From assembly GCF_026262505.1 (NCBI RefSeq), contig NC_067206.1, positions 1,984,001-2,048,000 on the forward strand: DNA of 64,000 nucleotides. Reading direction: 5' to 3'. Origin of the DNA: Trichomonas vaginalis G3. Its lineage: Eukaryota; Parabasalia; Trichomonadida; Trichomonadidae. The position numbers and the translations under genes are program-made. Under the pieces are notes generated by a model. That model worked only from the letters and a program-made list of their open reading frames with translations, ran no database searches and was not told the origin of the DNA. This document shows positions 30,513 to 40,517 of this stretch, one piece after another (the first letter of the stretch is position 1; each line of letters starts with the position of its first letter).

Positions 30513-31332
30513 TTAAATCAAATGTTTTCTTTGCAATAATATTTTTAATGTTGAGTAAACAATGTTGGGATCAAGTGTATCATTTTTCAGACCTTTCTGA
30601 ACAGCTTCAAGCATACTGATGCATGCGACTTTTTTAAATTGTGTCATTTCTTCGAAATCTCTTGTGACTTTTTTGATAACTTTAACACTTCTCTCTGAAT
30701 CCAGACCTTTAATTTGCAACTTAATCAGGAATGAAGGAACAACACTGGAATATAACTCGATGACAAGTTCATCGAGTCGAAGATTTGGTTGTACACCACT
30801 TGTATGTGCCGGATACCATTGTGTCAAATTTTTTCTGAAATTAACTTTAAAAGTACTAAGTAAGATCATGAGATATAGCAATATATGTTTAAACCAACTT
30901 ATATTTTGGTTGTACACCACTTGTATGTGCCGGATACCATTGTATCAAATTTTTTCTGAAATTAACTTTAAAAGTACTAAGTAAGATCATGAGATATAGC
31001 AATATATGTTTAAACCAACTTATATTTTGGTTGTACACCACTTGTATGTGCCGGATACCATTGTATCAAATTTTTTCTGAAATTAACTTTAAAAGTACTA
31101 AGTAAGATCATGAGATATAGCAATATATGTTTAAACCAACTTATATTTTGGTTGTACACCACTTGTATGTGCCGGATACCATTGTGTCAAATTTTTTCTG
31201 AAATTAACTTTAAAAGTACTAAGTAAGATCATTTATTTTTGCATAATATAATACCAATATGGTTTCTTTTGATTTTATTTCATTTATAAGCAAATCAGAT
31301 TTACCCAAAAACTCCACTCCATAAGCGTTCAT
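30513..31332 (-). pseudogene. E5 internal gene broken by expansion of a 121-bp segment
   Basis: An ATG at 31332 lies just inside the right TIR, and the TIR itself supplies a trichomonad-like start signal (TCACTTTTT about 20 bp upstream). The reading MNAYGVEFLGKSDLLINEIK continues to the tandem array at about 31231, where the frame is lost. On the far side of the array a frame resumes (LRLDELVIELYSSVVPSFLI) and runs to 30513. 121 is not a multiple of three, so each extra copy shifts the frame. The gene was probably intact with a single copy. The product is unknown. Confidence 0.5.
30787..31231. repeat. 121-bp tandem array, about 3.7 copies
   Basis: GGTTGTACACCACTTGTATG recurs at 30787, 30908, 31029 and 31150, exactly 121 bp apart, with one or two base differences between copies. 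The last copy ends at about 31231. Confidence 0.95.
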
Positions 31333-31360
31333 TTGCTAAATTAAAAAGTGACAATGGGCT
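31333..31360 (-). promoter_or_regulatory. Inr-like start signal inside the E5 TIR
   Basis: On the minus strand CCATTGTCACTTTTTAATT precedes the ATG at 31332. TCACT fits the trichomonad initiator TCA(C/T)(T/A), where transcription starts at the A. The same signal in the other TIR (30318-30336) points inward from the left. Function is inferred. Confidence 0.35.
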
Positions 31361-31385
31361 AGTCTGTCCCTTTCTCCTACTTACT

Positions 31386-32047
31386 ACTGTATTTGTCAGA
31401 GAATTCAGAACTATTTTTAATATCGTTTTTATTCTAATTATAAATTAAATAGCCAATTATGAGCCATACTCAATAAATGTCTCGTAAAAATTTCAATCTT
31501 TTCGGAATTTCGGAACTTAATTACACTTTAAAAGCCATCTGTACATTCTATTTTCCCAATGATTAGCATACATATTTCCCAAAACATTTAACAATACGGC
31601 TCCATTCCTTTTCTTTTCACTTTCAGTTCAATCTGTACAAAACTCCAGAACAAAATTCTAATGTTATTCTCACTAGTTCCTCAGCATAACCCTTTATTAT
31701 ATTATTTCCGATTCGTAATATTTTCAAGAGTACAAACACTACTCTTATTATCAACAATCAAGTCCCATTTTTGTGAGGTTCCTAAAAAAAAGATTAACCA
31801 TTATTTGTTTGGAAGAACCGTATACATAGATAAATCAAGATCTTTCAATATATCAATATTCATATCTTCAGCATTATCACCAAGTCATTTATTTGAAATT
31901 TCATTGTTTTTTTCACACTGATGAATTATCGTTCATATAACCGAAAAAGGAATAACTTTAAATTTAAGAAAAATTCATCTTTTCTTCAATAAACTAACCC
32001 TGCATATCATTCTTGGCATATGTTTTATATATAAAAATTTTTAAATT
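31386..32047. other. AT-rich intergenic region
   Basis: About 660 bp between E5 and the acidic protein gene. An 86-codon plus-strand ORF at 31661 has no family resemblance and a composition expected of AT-rich noise. I see no RNA gene or repeat. Confidence 0.5.
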
Positions 32048-33025
32048 TCAATTTGAAAAAGAAGAGATAAGAATATCATTAGCTCTTTTGAGCTGATTGA
32101 GGATTTCATTCATTAGTGATGTTCCTTCCTTGATACTGTGAAGCACCAAATGCATCTGGCTGACAGGAACAAATTCAGATTCATCTGCAGAAATTGAACA
32201 TTTCATATTAGATCTGGCATCATCTATGTCCTTGGAACTCTCTGTTTCATCCCATGTTTCCTTGATATCTTCGGTAGGAATCTCATCTTTTGTTGGAACG
32301 GGCTCATTGGCTTGCTCTGAGCATGGATTATCATCTTCTGCATGGTTTGCATTGGTTTCCTCATGGTTTTGTTGTGATTCTTCTTCTTTTGTATCTGGCA
32401 TTTTTTGCGGTTTTTCATTCTCAGCCATTTCGGATTTAATTTCGGTATTGCGAGGATTTTCTTTGTCTTGGTACTCTGGATCATCGGTTTCTTGGCTACT
32501 GGCTTGTGGGTTCCCACTTTTGAGAGGGAGATCTGTATCTTTATCTGCCGATAACTCAGCAATGTTGGTAGTGATAGGATCTATGATAGCTGTAGTAACT
32601 ATTTCGTCAGGTTGTTTCTCTTCATTATGGTTATTTTCCGGGATTTCAAGTTTTTCCTCAGAATTTGCATCGTTTGATTTGATTATGGGTTTTTCTGGTT
32701 CAGATAATGTATTATCTATATTATCTGGTTGTACATCTTGCATTACTTCGTCATTGGCCGGGGAATATCTTTCAAAAAGTTTTTCTGGGGTTTTTTCTTC
32801 TTTTTCTCTAGTTGTGGTGGTTGTTAAACTACTAGTACTCCTTAACTTCGATATTTCCAATTGAAGAGCTTTGATCCTTTCTTCAACACTTAGGAAATTT
32901 TTCGGATTTGCTTCAATTTGCACGTTTCCTCCAGCATCGTGACTTGTTGAAGCATCCTCATTAACGTTAGGCAACACTTTCTCTCCACCTTTCACCATAA
33001 TATGTTGGATTATCTCCGATTCCAT
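32048..33025 (-). CDS. Acidic low-complexity protein of unknown function
   Basis: 325 aa. A short N-terminal coiled coil (VEERIKALQLEISKLRS) is followed by about 220 residues rich in E, D, N, P and K, probably disordered, and a helical C-terminus (MHLVLHSIKEGTSLMNEILNQLKRANDIL). There is no signal peptide, membrane segment or enzyme motif. Conserved-looking helices at both ends suggest a scaffold or tether. It is encoded next to another highly acidic protein at 34174 on the same strand, but about 1.1 kb separates them. Confidence 0.65.
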   Translation of the reverse strand: MESEIIQHIMVKGGEKVLPNVNEDASTSHDAGGNVQIEANPKNFLSVEERIKALQLEISKLRSTSSLTTTTTREKEEKTPEKLFERYSPANDEVMQDVQPDNIDNTLSEPEKPIIKSNDANSEEKLEIPENNHNEEKQPDEIVTTAIIDPITTNIAELSADKDTDLPLKSGNPQASSQETDDPEYQDKENPRNTEIKSEMAENEKPQKMPDTKEEESQQNHEETNANHAEDDNPCSEQANEPVPTKDEIPTEDIKETWDETESSKDIDDARSNMKCSISADESEFVPVSQMHLVLHSIKEGTSLMNEILNQLKRANDILISSFSN

Positions 33026-34173
33026 TTTGGTATTTTTTTAAACATCATTCAAGATTTGATGTGCGTCACTTTTTGAAAGATAAATTGCAATATAATCCTT
33101 GGTTCTACTAAAATATGTGTACATCTAATTGAATAAATTATGATTTTGACCTTTAATTCCAAATAATTACAATTTTATCGGAAAAATTCCAAATTTAAGA
33201 TAAAAATGAGTTATATGAACTACTGTATTTTGAAAATGAATTTTGGTGATATATTGTAGAATATTTTATCAACGAAATGGAATTATAATTATAATTATTT
33301 GCTCATTATTTGAAATACGATGAACGATTTCCGAAAAGCACAAAGAAATGTAATCTGATGGAAAATAATACTATTCCCTCCAATTAAGTTTTCTAGTTCT
33401 TTGCAGATTATGAAATGTTGATTGGTCGCCAAAAAGCCATCCTTCAAGAGATCATCGCTAGTAATTTGCTTGTTTTTCTTAATAAATGCTGAGTATATGA
33501 GAGATAAATAAAGAAAAAAAAAAGATCTGATTGAATAAAATTTTCAATTCTTTAATTTGATTTTACCATTCATAAATAATAGTACTTAATTGTGGATTTT
33601 TCAATATTGAGTGGATATTTTTTTGGATTAATCCGTAATGTACTTTGTTAATCAAGGTTACTTTATGATTATTTAACATAAAATGTATTCTGTTTGATTG
33701 CCCTATATCAATTTTAACTCTTGTTCTTAATATGTGGATCGATAAGAGTCAATATTTTTGAAAATCTTGATTTAACTTCATTTAAACAATTTACTGCATA
33801 AAAATAAACATATCCATTGATTTTAAATTAAACAAAAACTGGTTAAAGTATTCAAAAAAAATTCGAAATTCGAAATTTTGATCAAAATTTTTATATTTTG
33901 ACAGACATTTTTTAGTATTTCCATTTTTTTTGGAAAATTGAAAATGTTGGAAAACAATCAGATAGTTCCAATAAATAAATCGATGATGGATTGGCTTCGA
34001 ATTTCTTCAATTTTTTTTTTTGAAAAAAATATTCAATAATTTTCTTTACAGTAATTAAATCTAAGCTCTAAACATGATATATATAGTATTATTAATTCTT
34101 TCAGAATAAACAAACTTAATATTAAATTTTATTTCAATGAATAGTAAAATGTAATTACAATCGATTATGGTAA
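33026..34173. other. AT-rich intergenic region
   Basis: About 1.15 kb. I see A/T homopolymers and no credible ORF, RNA gene, inverted repeat or transposon end. The first 60 bp would contain the start region of the acidic protein gene. Confidence 0.55.
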
Positions 34174-36231
34174 TTAGTATTGTTCGAAGAATTTATCTGT
34201 TTCATCGTCATCATTTGCTGTTTCTACGTTTTGATTTGTGTTTGTATTTGATTCAATAACATCAGCGCCTGGAAGACCTTCTTCGTCCTTAGAATCTTGT
34301 GTTTCAGCATTATCTGTACTGCCTAAGCTTGGTAATTGGATATCATCTTCTTCCTCTTCTTTCGGTTTATTTTCTGGTTGGCTTTTGATAGTATTTTGCT
34401 CATTTTCGTTAGGTGTTTCTGTAGTTTGTTGATTGTCCTTTGGATTTTCGAGATCATCTGGGTTTATGATATCATCGGAGTTGGCATCATCGTTGAGTAA
34501 TTTAATATTTTCATTATCGTTGTCATCATCTTCTAATAGCTTTGATTCTTGTTTTGGCTGGTTTTCGTCTTCCTCCATGAAATCGTCCTCTTCCGGTCGA
34601 TTTGCTACTAATTTAAGAATGTCGTCATCAATGCTATCCTCCTCTTCTTCGTCCTTGACTACTTCTTTAACTGGTTTTTCTTCTTCAACCGGAAGATTTT
34701 CTTCTTTCTGTTGCTGTTCAACAGGGGCTTCCTCTGGTTTTGGCTCCTCTTCTTTGACTTCCTCGGCCTTTTCTTCGATATTTTCTTCCTTCTTTTCTTC
34801 GACTTTTCCTTCATTTTGTTCTTCAGATTCTTTTGTTTCTTCTACTGGGACTTCCTCTGGTTTTGGCTCCTCTTCTTTGACTTCCTCGGCCTTTTCTTCG
34901 ATATTTTCTTCCTTCTTTTCTTCGACTTTTCCTTCATTTTGTTCTTCAGATTCTTTTGTTTCTTCTACTGGGGCTTCCTCTGGTTTTGACTCCTCTTCTT
35001 TGACTTCCTCGGCCTTTTCTTCGATATTTTCTTCCTTCTTTTCTTCGACTTTTCCTTCATTTTGTTCTTCAGATTCTTTTGTTTCTTCTACTGGGGCTTC
35101 CTCTGGTTTTGACTCCTCTTCTTTGACTTCCTCGGCCTTTTCTTCGATATTTTCTTCCTTCTTTTCTTCGACTTTTCCTTCATTTTGTTCTTCAGATTCT
35201 TTTGTTTCTTCTACTGGGACTTCCTCTGGTTTTGGCTCCTCTTCTTTGACTTCCTCGGCCTTTTCTTCGATATTTTCTTCCTTAATTTCTTCATCATTCT
35301 TTTCTTCCTCTTCAACTGGCTTCAGTTCGTCAGGAATAACAACTTCGTTTTCTTCTTTCTTCTCTTCTTCCTCGAGTTTCTTTTCTTCGGCCTCATCTTC
35401 GACTTTATTTTCTTCTTTTGCTTCCTCTTCCTCTTCTGGAGCCATAATTTGAGTAGTTTCTTGTTCTTCAAGCTTTTCCTCTTCTTCTTTGGCTTGTTCT
35501 TTAGGTTCTGTTTCAGCAACAATATTTTCTTGTTTCTTTTCCTCTTCTTCCTCTGTAGAATCGTTATGCTGAACATTGGAAATCTCATTAGCGGCATTTT
35601 GGTCGATTCCTTTTTCATCGACCAATTCTTTCTTCTTTGGCGTTTTCTTCTTCATTACTAGCTTCCTTTCAGCCTTCTTCTTGGCAAGCTGAGCCTTGAG
35701 TTCTGCAATTTCAGCGTCAAGATCAGCAAGTTGCTTCTCTTTTTGTTCGAATTCGTCTTTCTCAAGATCTACTATGAAAGCTTCTGTTTCGCCTGGCTTC
35801 CATACCTCAAGAGGTTCGAGTTTGCGAACAATGTAGTCACGCTGTAAAAAGTGCAAAGCTTTTGTACGAATTATTTGAGCGTCGTTTCTCATTTTCTCTG
35901 AAACATGAACACCATTAAGTGTTTCGATGTTGCGTCCGAAAACAGCTAACGCCATCGCTGAAAAGTATTTGTGTTTTGAAATTGGAGAATTTTTAATTGA
36001 AAACGTCTGTAGACTTAATTGCTGCTTTCCTCCTGCAAAAGAGGTAATTGGGCAGCCATCAAATCTCAAAACGCGAAGGGAAGGCATAGAAATTAAACCT
36101 TCGAAATTTGTAAAATTGTTATTGGACAAATCTAATGTGCAGATTGGTGGGTCCTTGTGGAGGGTCGGCATTTTCGAAAGATGACGGCCGGCATAGCTCA
36201 CAATACGTGACTGGTGTCTAGTGGACTCCAT
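34174..36231 (-). CDS. Leucine-rich-repeat protein with long acidic Glu/Lys repeat tail
   Basis: 685 aa. Residues 15-130 form SDS22-type leucine-rich repeats (CTLDLSNNNFTNFEGLISMPSLRVL...) ending in a cap region with FGRNIETLNGVHVSE, as in axonemal and LRRC-type proteins. A coiled coil (residues 155-200) follows, then a very acidic region with a 41-residue tandem repeat (EENIEEKAEEVKEEEPKPEE...) present about 4.5 times, and an Asp/Asn-rich tail. LRR plus coiled coil suggests a cytoskeletal or flagellar scaffold, but no orthologue is named. Antisense Ser/Phe-rich ORFs across the repeat are shadows of it. Confidence 0.75.
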   Translation of the reverse strand: MESTRHQSRIVSYAGRHLSKMPTLHKDPPICTLDLSNNNFTNFEGLISMPSLRVLRFDGCPITSFAGGKQQLSLQTFSIKNSPISKHKYFSAMALAVFGRNIETLNGVHVSEKMRNDAQIIRTKALHFLQRDYIVRKLEPLEVWKPGETEAFIVDLEKDEFEQKEKQLADLDAEIAELKAQLAKKKAERKLVMKKKTPKKKELVDEKGIDQNAANEISNVQHNDSTEEEEEKKQENIVAETEPKEQAKEEEEKLEEQETTQIMAPEEEEEAKEENKVEDEAEEKKLEEEEKKEENEVVIPDELKPVEEEEKNDEEIKEENIEEKAEEVKEEEPKPEEVPVEETKESEEQNEGKVEEKKEENIEEKAEEVKEEESKPEEAPVEETKESEEQNEGKVEEKKEENIEEKAEEVKEEESKPEEAPVEETKESEEQNEGKVEEKKEENIEEKAEEVKEEEPKPEEVPVEETKESEEQNEGKVEEKKEENIEEKAEEVKEEEPKPEEAPVEQQQKEENLPVEEEKPVKEVVKDEEEEDSIDDDILKLVANRPEEDDFMEEDENQPKQESKLLEDDDNDNENIKLLNDDANSDDIINPDDLENPKDNQQTTETPNENEQNTIKSQPENKPKEEEEDDIQLPSLGSTDNAETQDSKDEEGLPGADVIESNTNTNQNVETANDDDETDKFFEQY
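34732..35290. repeat. 123-bp coding tandem repeat, about 4.5 copies
   Basis: CTTCCTCTGGTTTTGGCTCC or a close variant recurs every 123 bp (near 34728, 34851, 34974, 35097 and 35220). It encodes the 41-aa Glu-rich unit. Copies differ at two or three positions (for example ESKPEEAP and EPKPEEVP), so there are at least two subtypes. Confidence 0.9.
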
Positions 36232-37587
36232 AAGGAAATAACGATAAAAAAATACACAAAAAATGTTATTTTTTTTGATAGTTTAATTAAATATTGAAAA
36301 TCGAATCTTCACACGTTACAGATGCATTTTTTATGGAATAAATGTCAAACTTCTCATTTCCGAATATAAAAATTAAAAATCATTACGTGATACAATACAA
36401 TTAAAAATATCGAAAGAAAATAATTCAATTGTGATTTCAAATCCATTTTCAATTTTTTTTTATGAAAAAAGAATGTGTTGCGTTATTGTCAAGTAGAGCA
36501 ACCTTTTCTCAATAAAAAATGATTAAAAATGCATTGACACAGACATGGTGTGATCAATGAGTTATATATATAACTGAATACTTGTTGATTTTTGTTATCA
36601 TTTTTTAAAAACGTTTTAAATGATATTTCATCCTCTACAAAAATGAAACAACAAATAGCTGCTTTAAGTATACGTTATATGAATAAAATGAATTTATAAA
36701 TTTTAAAAATCTGAAAGGATTATCCATCCTGAAGACTACTTCTTTTGTTATGCTAAGGAGCCTCTACAAATAAATAAAGATTCTCATCAATATTACTGAC
36801 GAGAAAATTGATTTTCATCAATTGATGCGAAACTAGTGGTGAGTTGCTAATTTAATAGGTTAGAATAAAAGAGTGCTTGTAATAGACAATCTATTTTAAA
36901 TAATATTTTTTTGAAAATCCAAATTTAGAATCATCGCAAAAACCATTAAGAATAGAGTTTTTCAGAAGGAAACATTGGCAAGTATAACTCTTTTACATCA
37001 TGAATTCCATAGTTTCATTGTAAAATGCTGGAGTGTAAGTTAAAACTGTCAAATGTAAAGAATTCTAAAAACAATAACTTTGATATCATATTATATTCTA
37101 TGTGTAGATTATCAATGTTTTGCTAAATTGAAGTTTGTCACGACCGAAACAATTGCCAATGAATTATAATATTTAAACCTTTATTTCTCTGTGTTAGTGA
37201 TAGTATAATTAAGGTATATATTACATAGAATTATATTAATTCCTCTCAATAATTGAAAGCAAATTTTTTTGTGAATCGATTACTAATAGTTTTTTATAGG
37301 CTCTATATTTGTCACTAAATAAAATTACATATATTATTCGATTTGGCATCATCTCTATATTTTTGGGATGAACATCCAATTTTAAATAAACAAATAGAAT
37401 TAAACAATATTTTCCGAATCTTTTGAAAAGATTTTGATTACAATTCAATTTTAAATCCATTCAATGAGTTTGAACAATTTTTTTTTCATCTTCCTATTCG
37501 TTCAGAGTTCTGAGTTATAATACAATTAATTTCTAGTTTTTTTTACACTCTTCTCAAATATTACTTACATTCTCAATCATTATATTG
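36232..37587. other. AT-rich intergenic region
   Basis: About 1.36 kb. A 74-codon minus-strand ORF at 37236-37460 starts with ATG and contains no recognisable motif; I do not call it. No RNA gene or repeat is seen. The final 20 bp carry the start signal of the next gene. Confidence 0.5.
37577..37581 (+). promoter_or_regulatory. Inr-like TCATT upstream of the small membrane protein gene
   Basis: TCATT lies 7-11 bp upstream of the ATG at 37588. It fits the trichomonad initiator TCA(C/T)(T/A) with a very short 5' leader. The match is five bases in AT-rich DNA, so it may be chance. Confidence 0.3.
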
Positions 37588-37845
37588 ATGTCTACACCAC
37601 AGGTTAATAGAACCGTAGCCCCAACTGAAAACATAACTTATTACCACGCAACACCATGCAATGATAAAACAATGTCAGGTCCAATTGTTACGGTAATTAT
37701 AATTGGCATTTGCATTATTCTTGTTGGAATTATTGCAGCTGTAATAGCTTATATTTGCAAGAAGCACATTTCAAATCAAAAATCCGAATCAACTCCTTCC
37801 AGCCACAGGTTAGAGCAATTTACCACTCCGATGCTGAGTGATTAA
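37588..37845 (+). CDS. Small single-pass membrane protein
   Basis: 85 aa from the ATG at 37588. An N-terminal 30-residue polar region with two N-x-T sites (NRT, NIT) is followed by a strong membrane segment (IVTVIIIGICIILVGIIAAVIAYIC). A basic stop-transfer (KKHISNQK) and a Ser/Thr-rich cytoplasmic tail complete it. Lack of a signal peptide suggests N-out insertion by the single segment (type III). Small surface or endomembrane proteins of this kind are common in trichomonads; no specific role can be read. Confidence 0.55.
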   Translation: MSTPQVNRTVAPTENITYYHATPCNDKTMSGPIVTVIIIGICIILVGIIAAVIAYICKKHISNQKSESTPSSHRLEQFTTPMLSD

Positions 37846-38318
37846 CCTCATTATGTACAAGAAATCAATATCTTATATTGCGGTGCTGATATAATATTAT
37901 ATCAATTATGATTAGTATTTTCTTTTCTACTAAATATTTGTTCTTTCATACTACAATTACATTATTTACACAATATTTTTAAAAAATACGATAACACATC
38001 ATGAGTTCATAATATATTCCGCATCCAAAATTTACGAAATAGATCACAATTCCCTAATAAATTTTGATTGAAAATAATTGTTCCTCCCGGCCATTATATA
38101 ATATTTGTCATATATTATCTTAATATATTATCAATAGACATATGTTATCTGCTTCCCTTTTAAATCAATATTCCATCACATGAATTTGCATTTATGTGCG
38201 GATAGCCTATATCACTAGTATGACAATTCAGTCATAATTAATTTAACCTCTCATAGTAATACTCTTGGAAATCTACCATAACAATTCTTATTGTTGTCAC
38301 TTTTTGAACATTTCAAAA
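37846..38318. other. Intergenic region with an Inr-like signal
   Basis: About 470 bp of AT-rich DNA. TCACTTTTT at 38297-38305 precedes the ATG at 38319 by some 20 bp and fits the trichomonad initiator. Nothing else is recognised. Confidence 0.4.
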
Positions 38319-39353
38319 ATGAGTTCTAGAGAAATTAAAACTCCTAAGGGGAATCGCAGTCCAAAAGTAGAGAACTTATCTCCCATTGAAAAGAAAGCCC
38401 CAAAAATACCAAATATGTCTCTTACAAATCAAGAATGGAACACTTTAAACAATGTTGTTGACTCTCTTCTTCGCGGTGCAGAAATTGATCACATTGTAGC
38501 TGCTGCAATCCCAAAACTCGACTTTGTATTAAATGCAAGACTTCAAGATGCAATAACTCGAAATTTCACACAGACCGTTACAAAGCTTAAATACAATATT
38601 AACAGATTACACAAGCTTTCCGAACTACATTCTGCAGCACCAAACCTAGAAAATAACTTTTCGAAGCTTCCCAGCAGCGAATTAAGAAAACAATATCTGA
38701 ATCACTCAAAAGCTCTTGATGATATGAATAGCTTCTACGATATTCAAGCAGCCAAACTTGCTGAAAGGAGAGAGAAAGAAGAGTATTTTTTGAACAAAAA
38801 ATTCGAAGAGGAACAAAATCAACTTGAACAAGAAATAACATACTCTTTAGCTAATATAATATACAGCAAATCTATTACAAATAAGAGGGCATTCATTAAA
38901 CTTTTGCTTTCAAGAAATAAAATCCAAGAAGCAGAAAAACAAAAAGAAGAACTTCAGGAAATGGAATCAAAAGAGCGTGAGGAATACATGTTTAAGATTA
39001 ACGATGAAATAGTTCAGAAAAAACATAATTTAGTTTCAAAACAAGATTTAGAACGCCAGGAGTTCAATATAAAGTTTGACGACATCGAAGATCGTTTGGA
39101 GAGAGATAGAAGGCGCGATGTCGATGGAGAACGCCAGATAATTGCAATAATTAGACAGTATTTGACAGATGACGAAGACGAACAAGTAGAGGAAGAGGAC
39201 GAAGAGGAAGAAATGTTTGCAGAAGAGGAGGAATACGACAGATTGTCAACTGAAAACTCCGAGGAGAGCTTTTCTAATCAAAATACTACTAAAAACAAAG
39301 TTGCTGAGTGGATTCCGTTTGTTGAGGATCCATGCGTTCCATATCCATATTGA
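38319..39353 (+). CDS. Coiled-coil protein of unknown function
   Basis: 344 aa from the ATG at 38319, chosen because the longer frame opens with TTG. A basic Ser/Pro-rich start (SSREIKTPKGNRSPK) is followed by a folded N-terminal helix bundle (TNQEWNTLNNVVDSLLRGAE). A long coiled coil rich in R, E and K comes next (residues 130-290), then a very acidic stretch (DDEDEQVEEEDEEEEMF) and a conserved-looking end WIPFVEDPCVPYPY. Trichomonads encode many such cytoskeletal coiled coils. It has an Inr-like signal upstream. Confidence 0.7.
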   Translation: MSSREIKTPKGNRSPKVENLSPIEKKAPKIPNMSLTNQEWNTLNNVVDSLLRGAEIDHIVAAAIPKLDFVLNARLQDAITRNFTQTVTKLKYNINRLHKLSELHSAAPNLENNFSKLPSSELRKQYLNHSKALDDMNSFYDIQAAKLAERREKEEYFLNKKFEEEQNQLEQEITYSLANIIYSKSITNKRAFIKLLLSRNKIQEAEKQKEELQEMESKEREEYMFKINDEIVQKKHNLVSKQDLERQEFNIKFDDIEDRLERDRRRDVDGERQIIAIIRQYLTDDEDEQVEEEDEEEEMFAEEEEYDRLSTENSEESFSNQNTTKNKVAEWIPFVEDPCVPYPY

Positions 39354-39564
39354 ATTACAATCTTTTGATTCACCTTTATATTTTTTTTTGTATTTAAAAA
39401 ATATTCAATAATTATTTAACATTTTTAGATTTTTTTTTGAATAGAGAATACCTTTTAAGACATAAAGAAAGTGTTAGTGGATCCATCACTCTAAATAAAT
39501 GATTTTGATAAATTGTAGTGTCCGGTTTTAGTTTTTATGATTTCAAATTCAAAATCACTTGAAC

Positions 39565-39753
39565 TTAGTTACCTTGATAGTTTGGACCTCGGATATTTTT
39601 TGGATTCGGGCTGATAGAAAGGAAACATGCATTGTAAATCTTACGAAGACGAGTACGGCTCCGAACTTCTTTTGGCTTGTCCATTTTTGTAATATTTGAA
39701 GTGTTGTTTCGGACCTTTCCTGCTTGTGCAATCGATCCATGAATTCTGCCCAT
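39565..39753 (-). CDS. RPS30: 40S ribosomal protein eS30
   Basis: 62 aa. GRIHGSIAQAGKVRNNT matches the eS30 N-terminus (known form KVHGSLARAGKVRGQT). SRTRLRKIYNA corresponds to GRAKRRMQYNR and the end IRGPNYQGN to KKGPNAN. No ubiquitin-like FUBI domain precedes it, unlike the animal FAU fusion. Some normally conserved positions are altered (TSNITKMDKPKE for TPKV-K, and NACFLSI for NRRFVNV), so this may be a divergent or redundant gene copy. It lies 330 bp left of the foldback element E3. Small ribosomal subunit component; family recognition is good. Confidence 0.75.
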   Translation of the reverse strand: MGRIHGSIAQAGKVRNNTSNITKMDKPKEVRSRTRLRKIYNACFLSISPNPKNIRGPNYQGN

Positions 39754-40084
39754 TACTCGAAAAACGAATCCATTGCTTATTAAAGAAATATTTTCAATGA
39801 TATCATCAAATGTTTTTTGAGCGAGACAAAATTATTGATTGAATTTTGATATGAAATCAATGCATTGTTGTAATTTAAGTACTGATTTATAGTTTTTATG
39901 CCAAAAAACCTTATGAAATTGAAATTGAGAGAGAAAAAGTGTTGAGTGTCTCAAAATTGAGAGATGTTATCAATACTTTTTACGACTTTGTTATAAATCA
40001 AGTTTGATAAGAATACATTTTAAAACACATATGTGACATACATATATTTTCTAATTAAAAGTCAAGAATATACAGTTCGGTATC
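39754..40084. other. Flank of foldback element E3
   Basis: About 330 bp of AT-rich DNA with no ORF. It ends in the 10-bp target duplication GTTCGGTATC (40075-40084) of E3. Confidence 0.6.
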
Positions 40085-40356
40085 GAGAGCGGGACAAGAT
40101 TGAAAAATCTGACATTTGTAAAGTTCCAAATCTGACAATGTAAACTGTTTACAAATGTCAGATCAAAAAAACTTTGCCCGCCAAAACGCAAAAGTGCCAT
40201 AATCTCATGGTGGACCACAGCTGGTGTCGCCGCCGACTATTCACTTGCTGGGATGCTACGCAGCCTTTGATCTGGCCAATCATAGTGCTGCTCCATCCAC
40301 ATCAGCAAGTGATTTCGGCTGGAGATCTCCAATGGGTCTTCCATGAGGTTTCTGTA

Positions 40357-40433
40357 CGCCAGAAGCACAATATCTATGCAGCCTGGCTGCTAGGATAGCG
40401 TAGCTAGGCTGCGTAATTATTGTGCTTCTGGCG
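40357..40433. repeat. 77-nt hairpin in E3 left arm
   Basis: CGCCAGAAGCACAATA pairs with TATTGTGCTTCTGGCG (16 bp, perfect). Inside it GCAGCCT pairs with AGGCTGC. The arm copy at about 41923-41999 forms the same structure. Confidence 0.85.
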
Positions 40434-40517
40434 ATATTAGTTATACGTTATTGCCCTCGTTGACTATAGTACTACTCCTTAACCTCCGAGGGTTAGGGAG
40501 TAAATTTGCTCGAAATG

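Larger units (their letters stand above)
30302..31376. mobile_element. E5: 1.1-kb TIR element with 9-bp target duplication
   Basis: The ends are inverted repeats of about 33 bp: GAGTGGGGGACAAACTCGCC on the left and, read inward from the right, GAGAAAGGGACAGACTAGCC; both continue CATTGTCACTTTT. The 9-bp sequence CTACTTACT flanks it directly at 30293-30301 and 31377-31385. A 9-bp duplication is characteristic of Mutator-like elements, but other superfamilies cannot be excluded. It carries a gene remnant and a 121-bp tandem array. No transposase is recognised. Confidence 0.75.

Noticed and set aside
31661-31921. 86-aa hydrophobic ORF
   Set aside because: Composition is that expected of AT-rich DNA; no motif, no clear start signal.
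32226-32864. 212-aa Ser/Val-rich plus-strand ORF
   Set aside because: Antisense of the acidic protein gene; low-complexity mirror composition.
34433-35452. 339-aa Ser/Phe-rich plus-strand ORF
   Set aside because: It is the antisense shadow of the Glu/Lys-rich repeat region of the LRR gene.
37236-37460. 74-aa minus-strand ORF with an ATG
   Set aside because: No recognisable motif or context; left uncalled, though it cannot be excluded as a small gene.
40174-40398. Identical 74-aa ORFs in both arms of E3 (also 41958-42182)
   Set aside because: They open with TTG, not ATG, and run through hairpin stems. Identity follows from the inverted arms, not from coding constraint.
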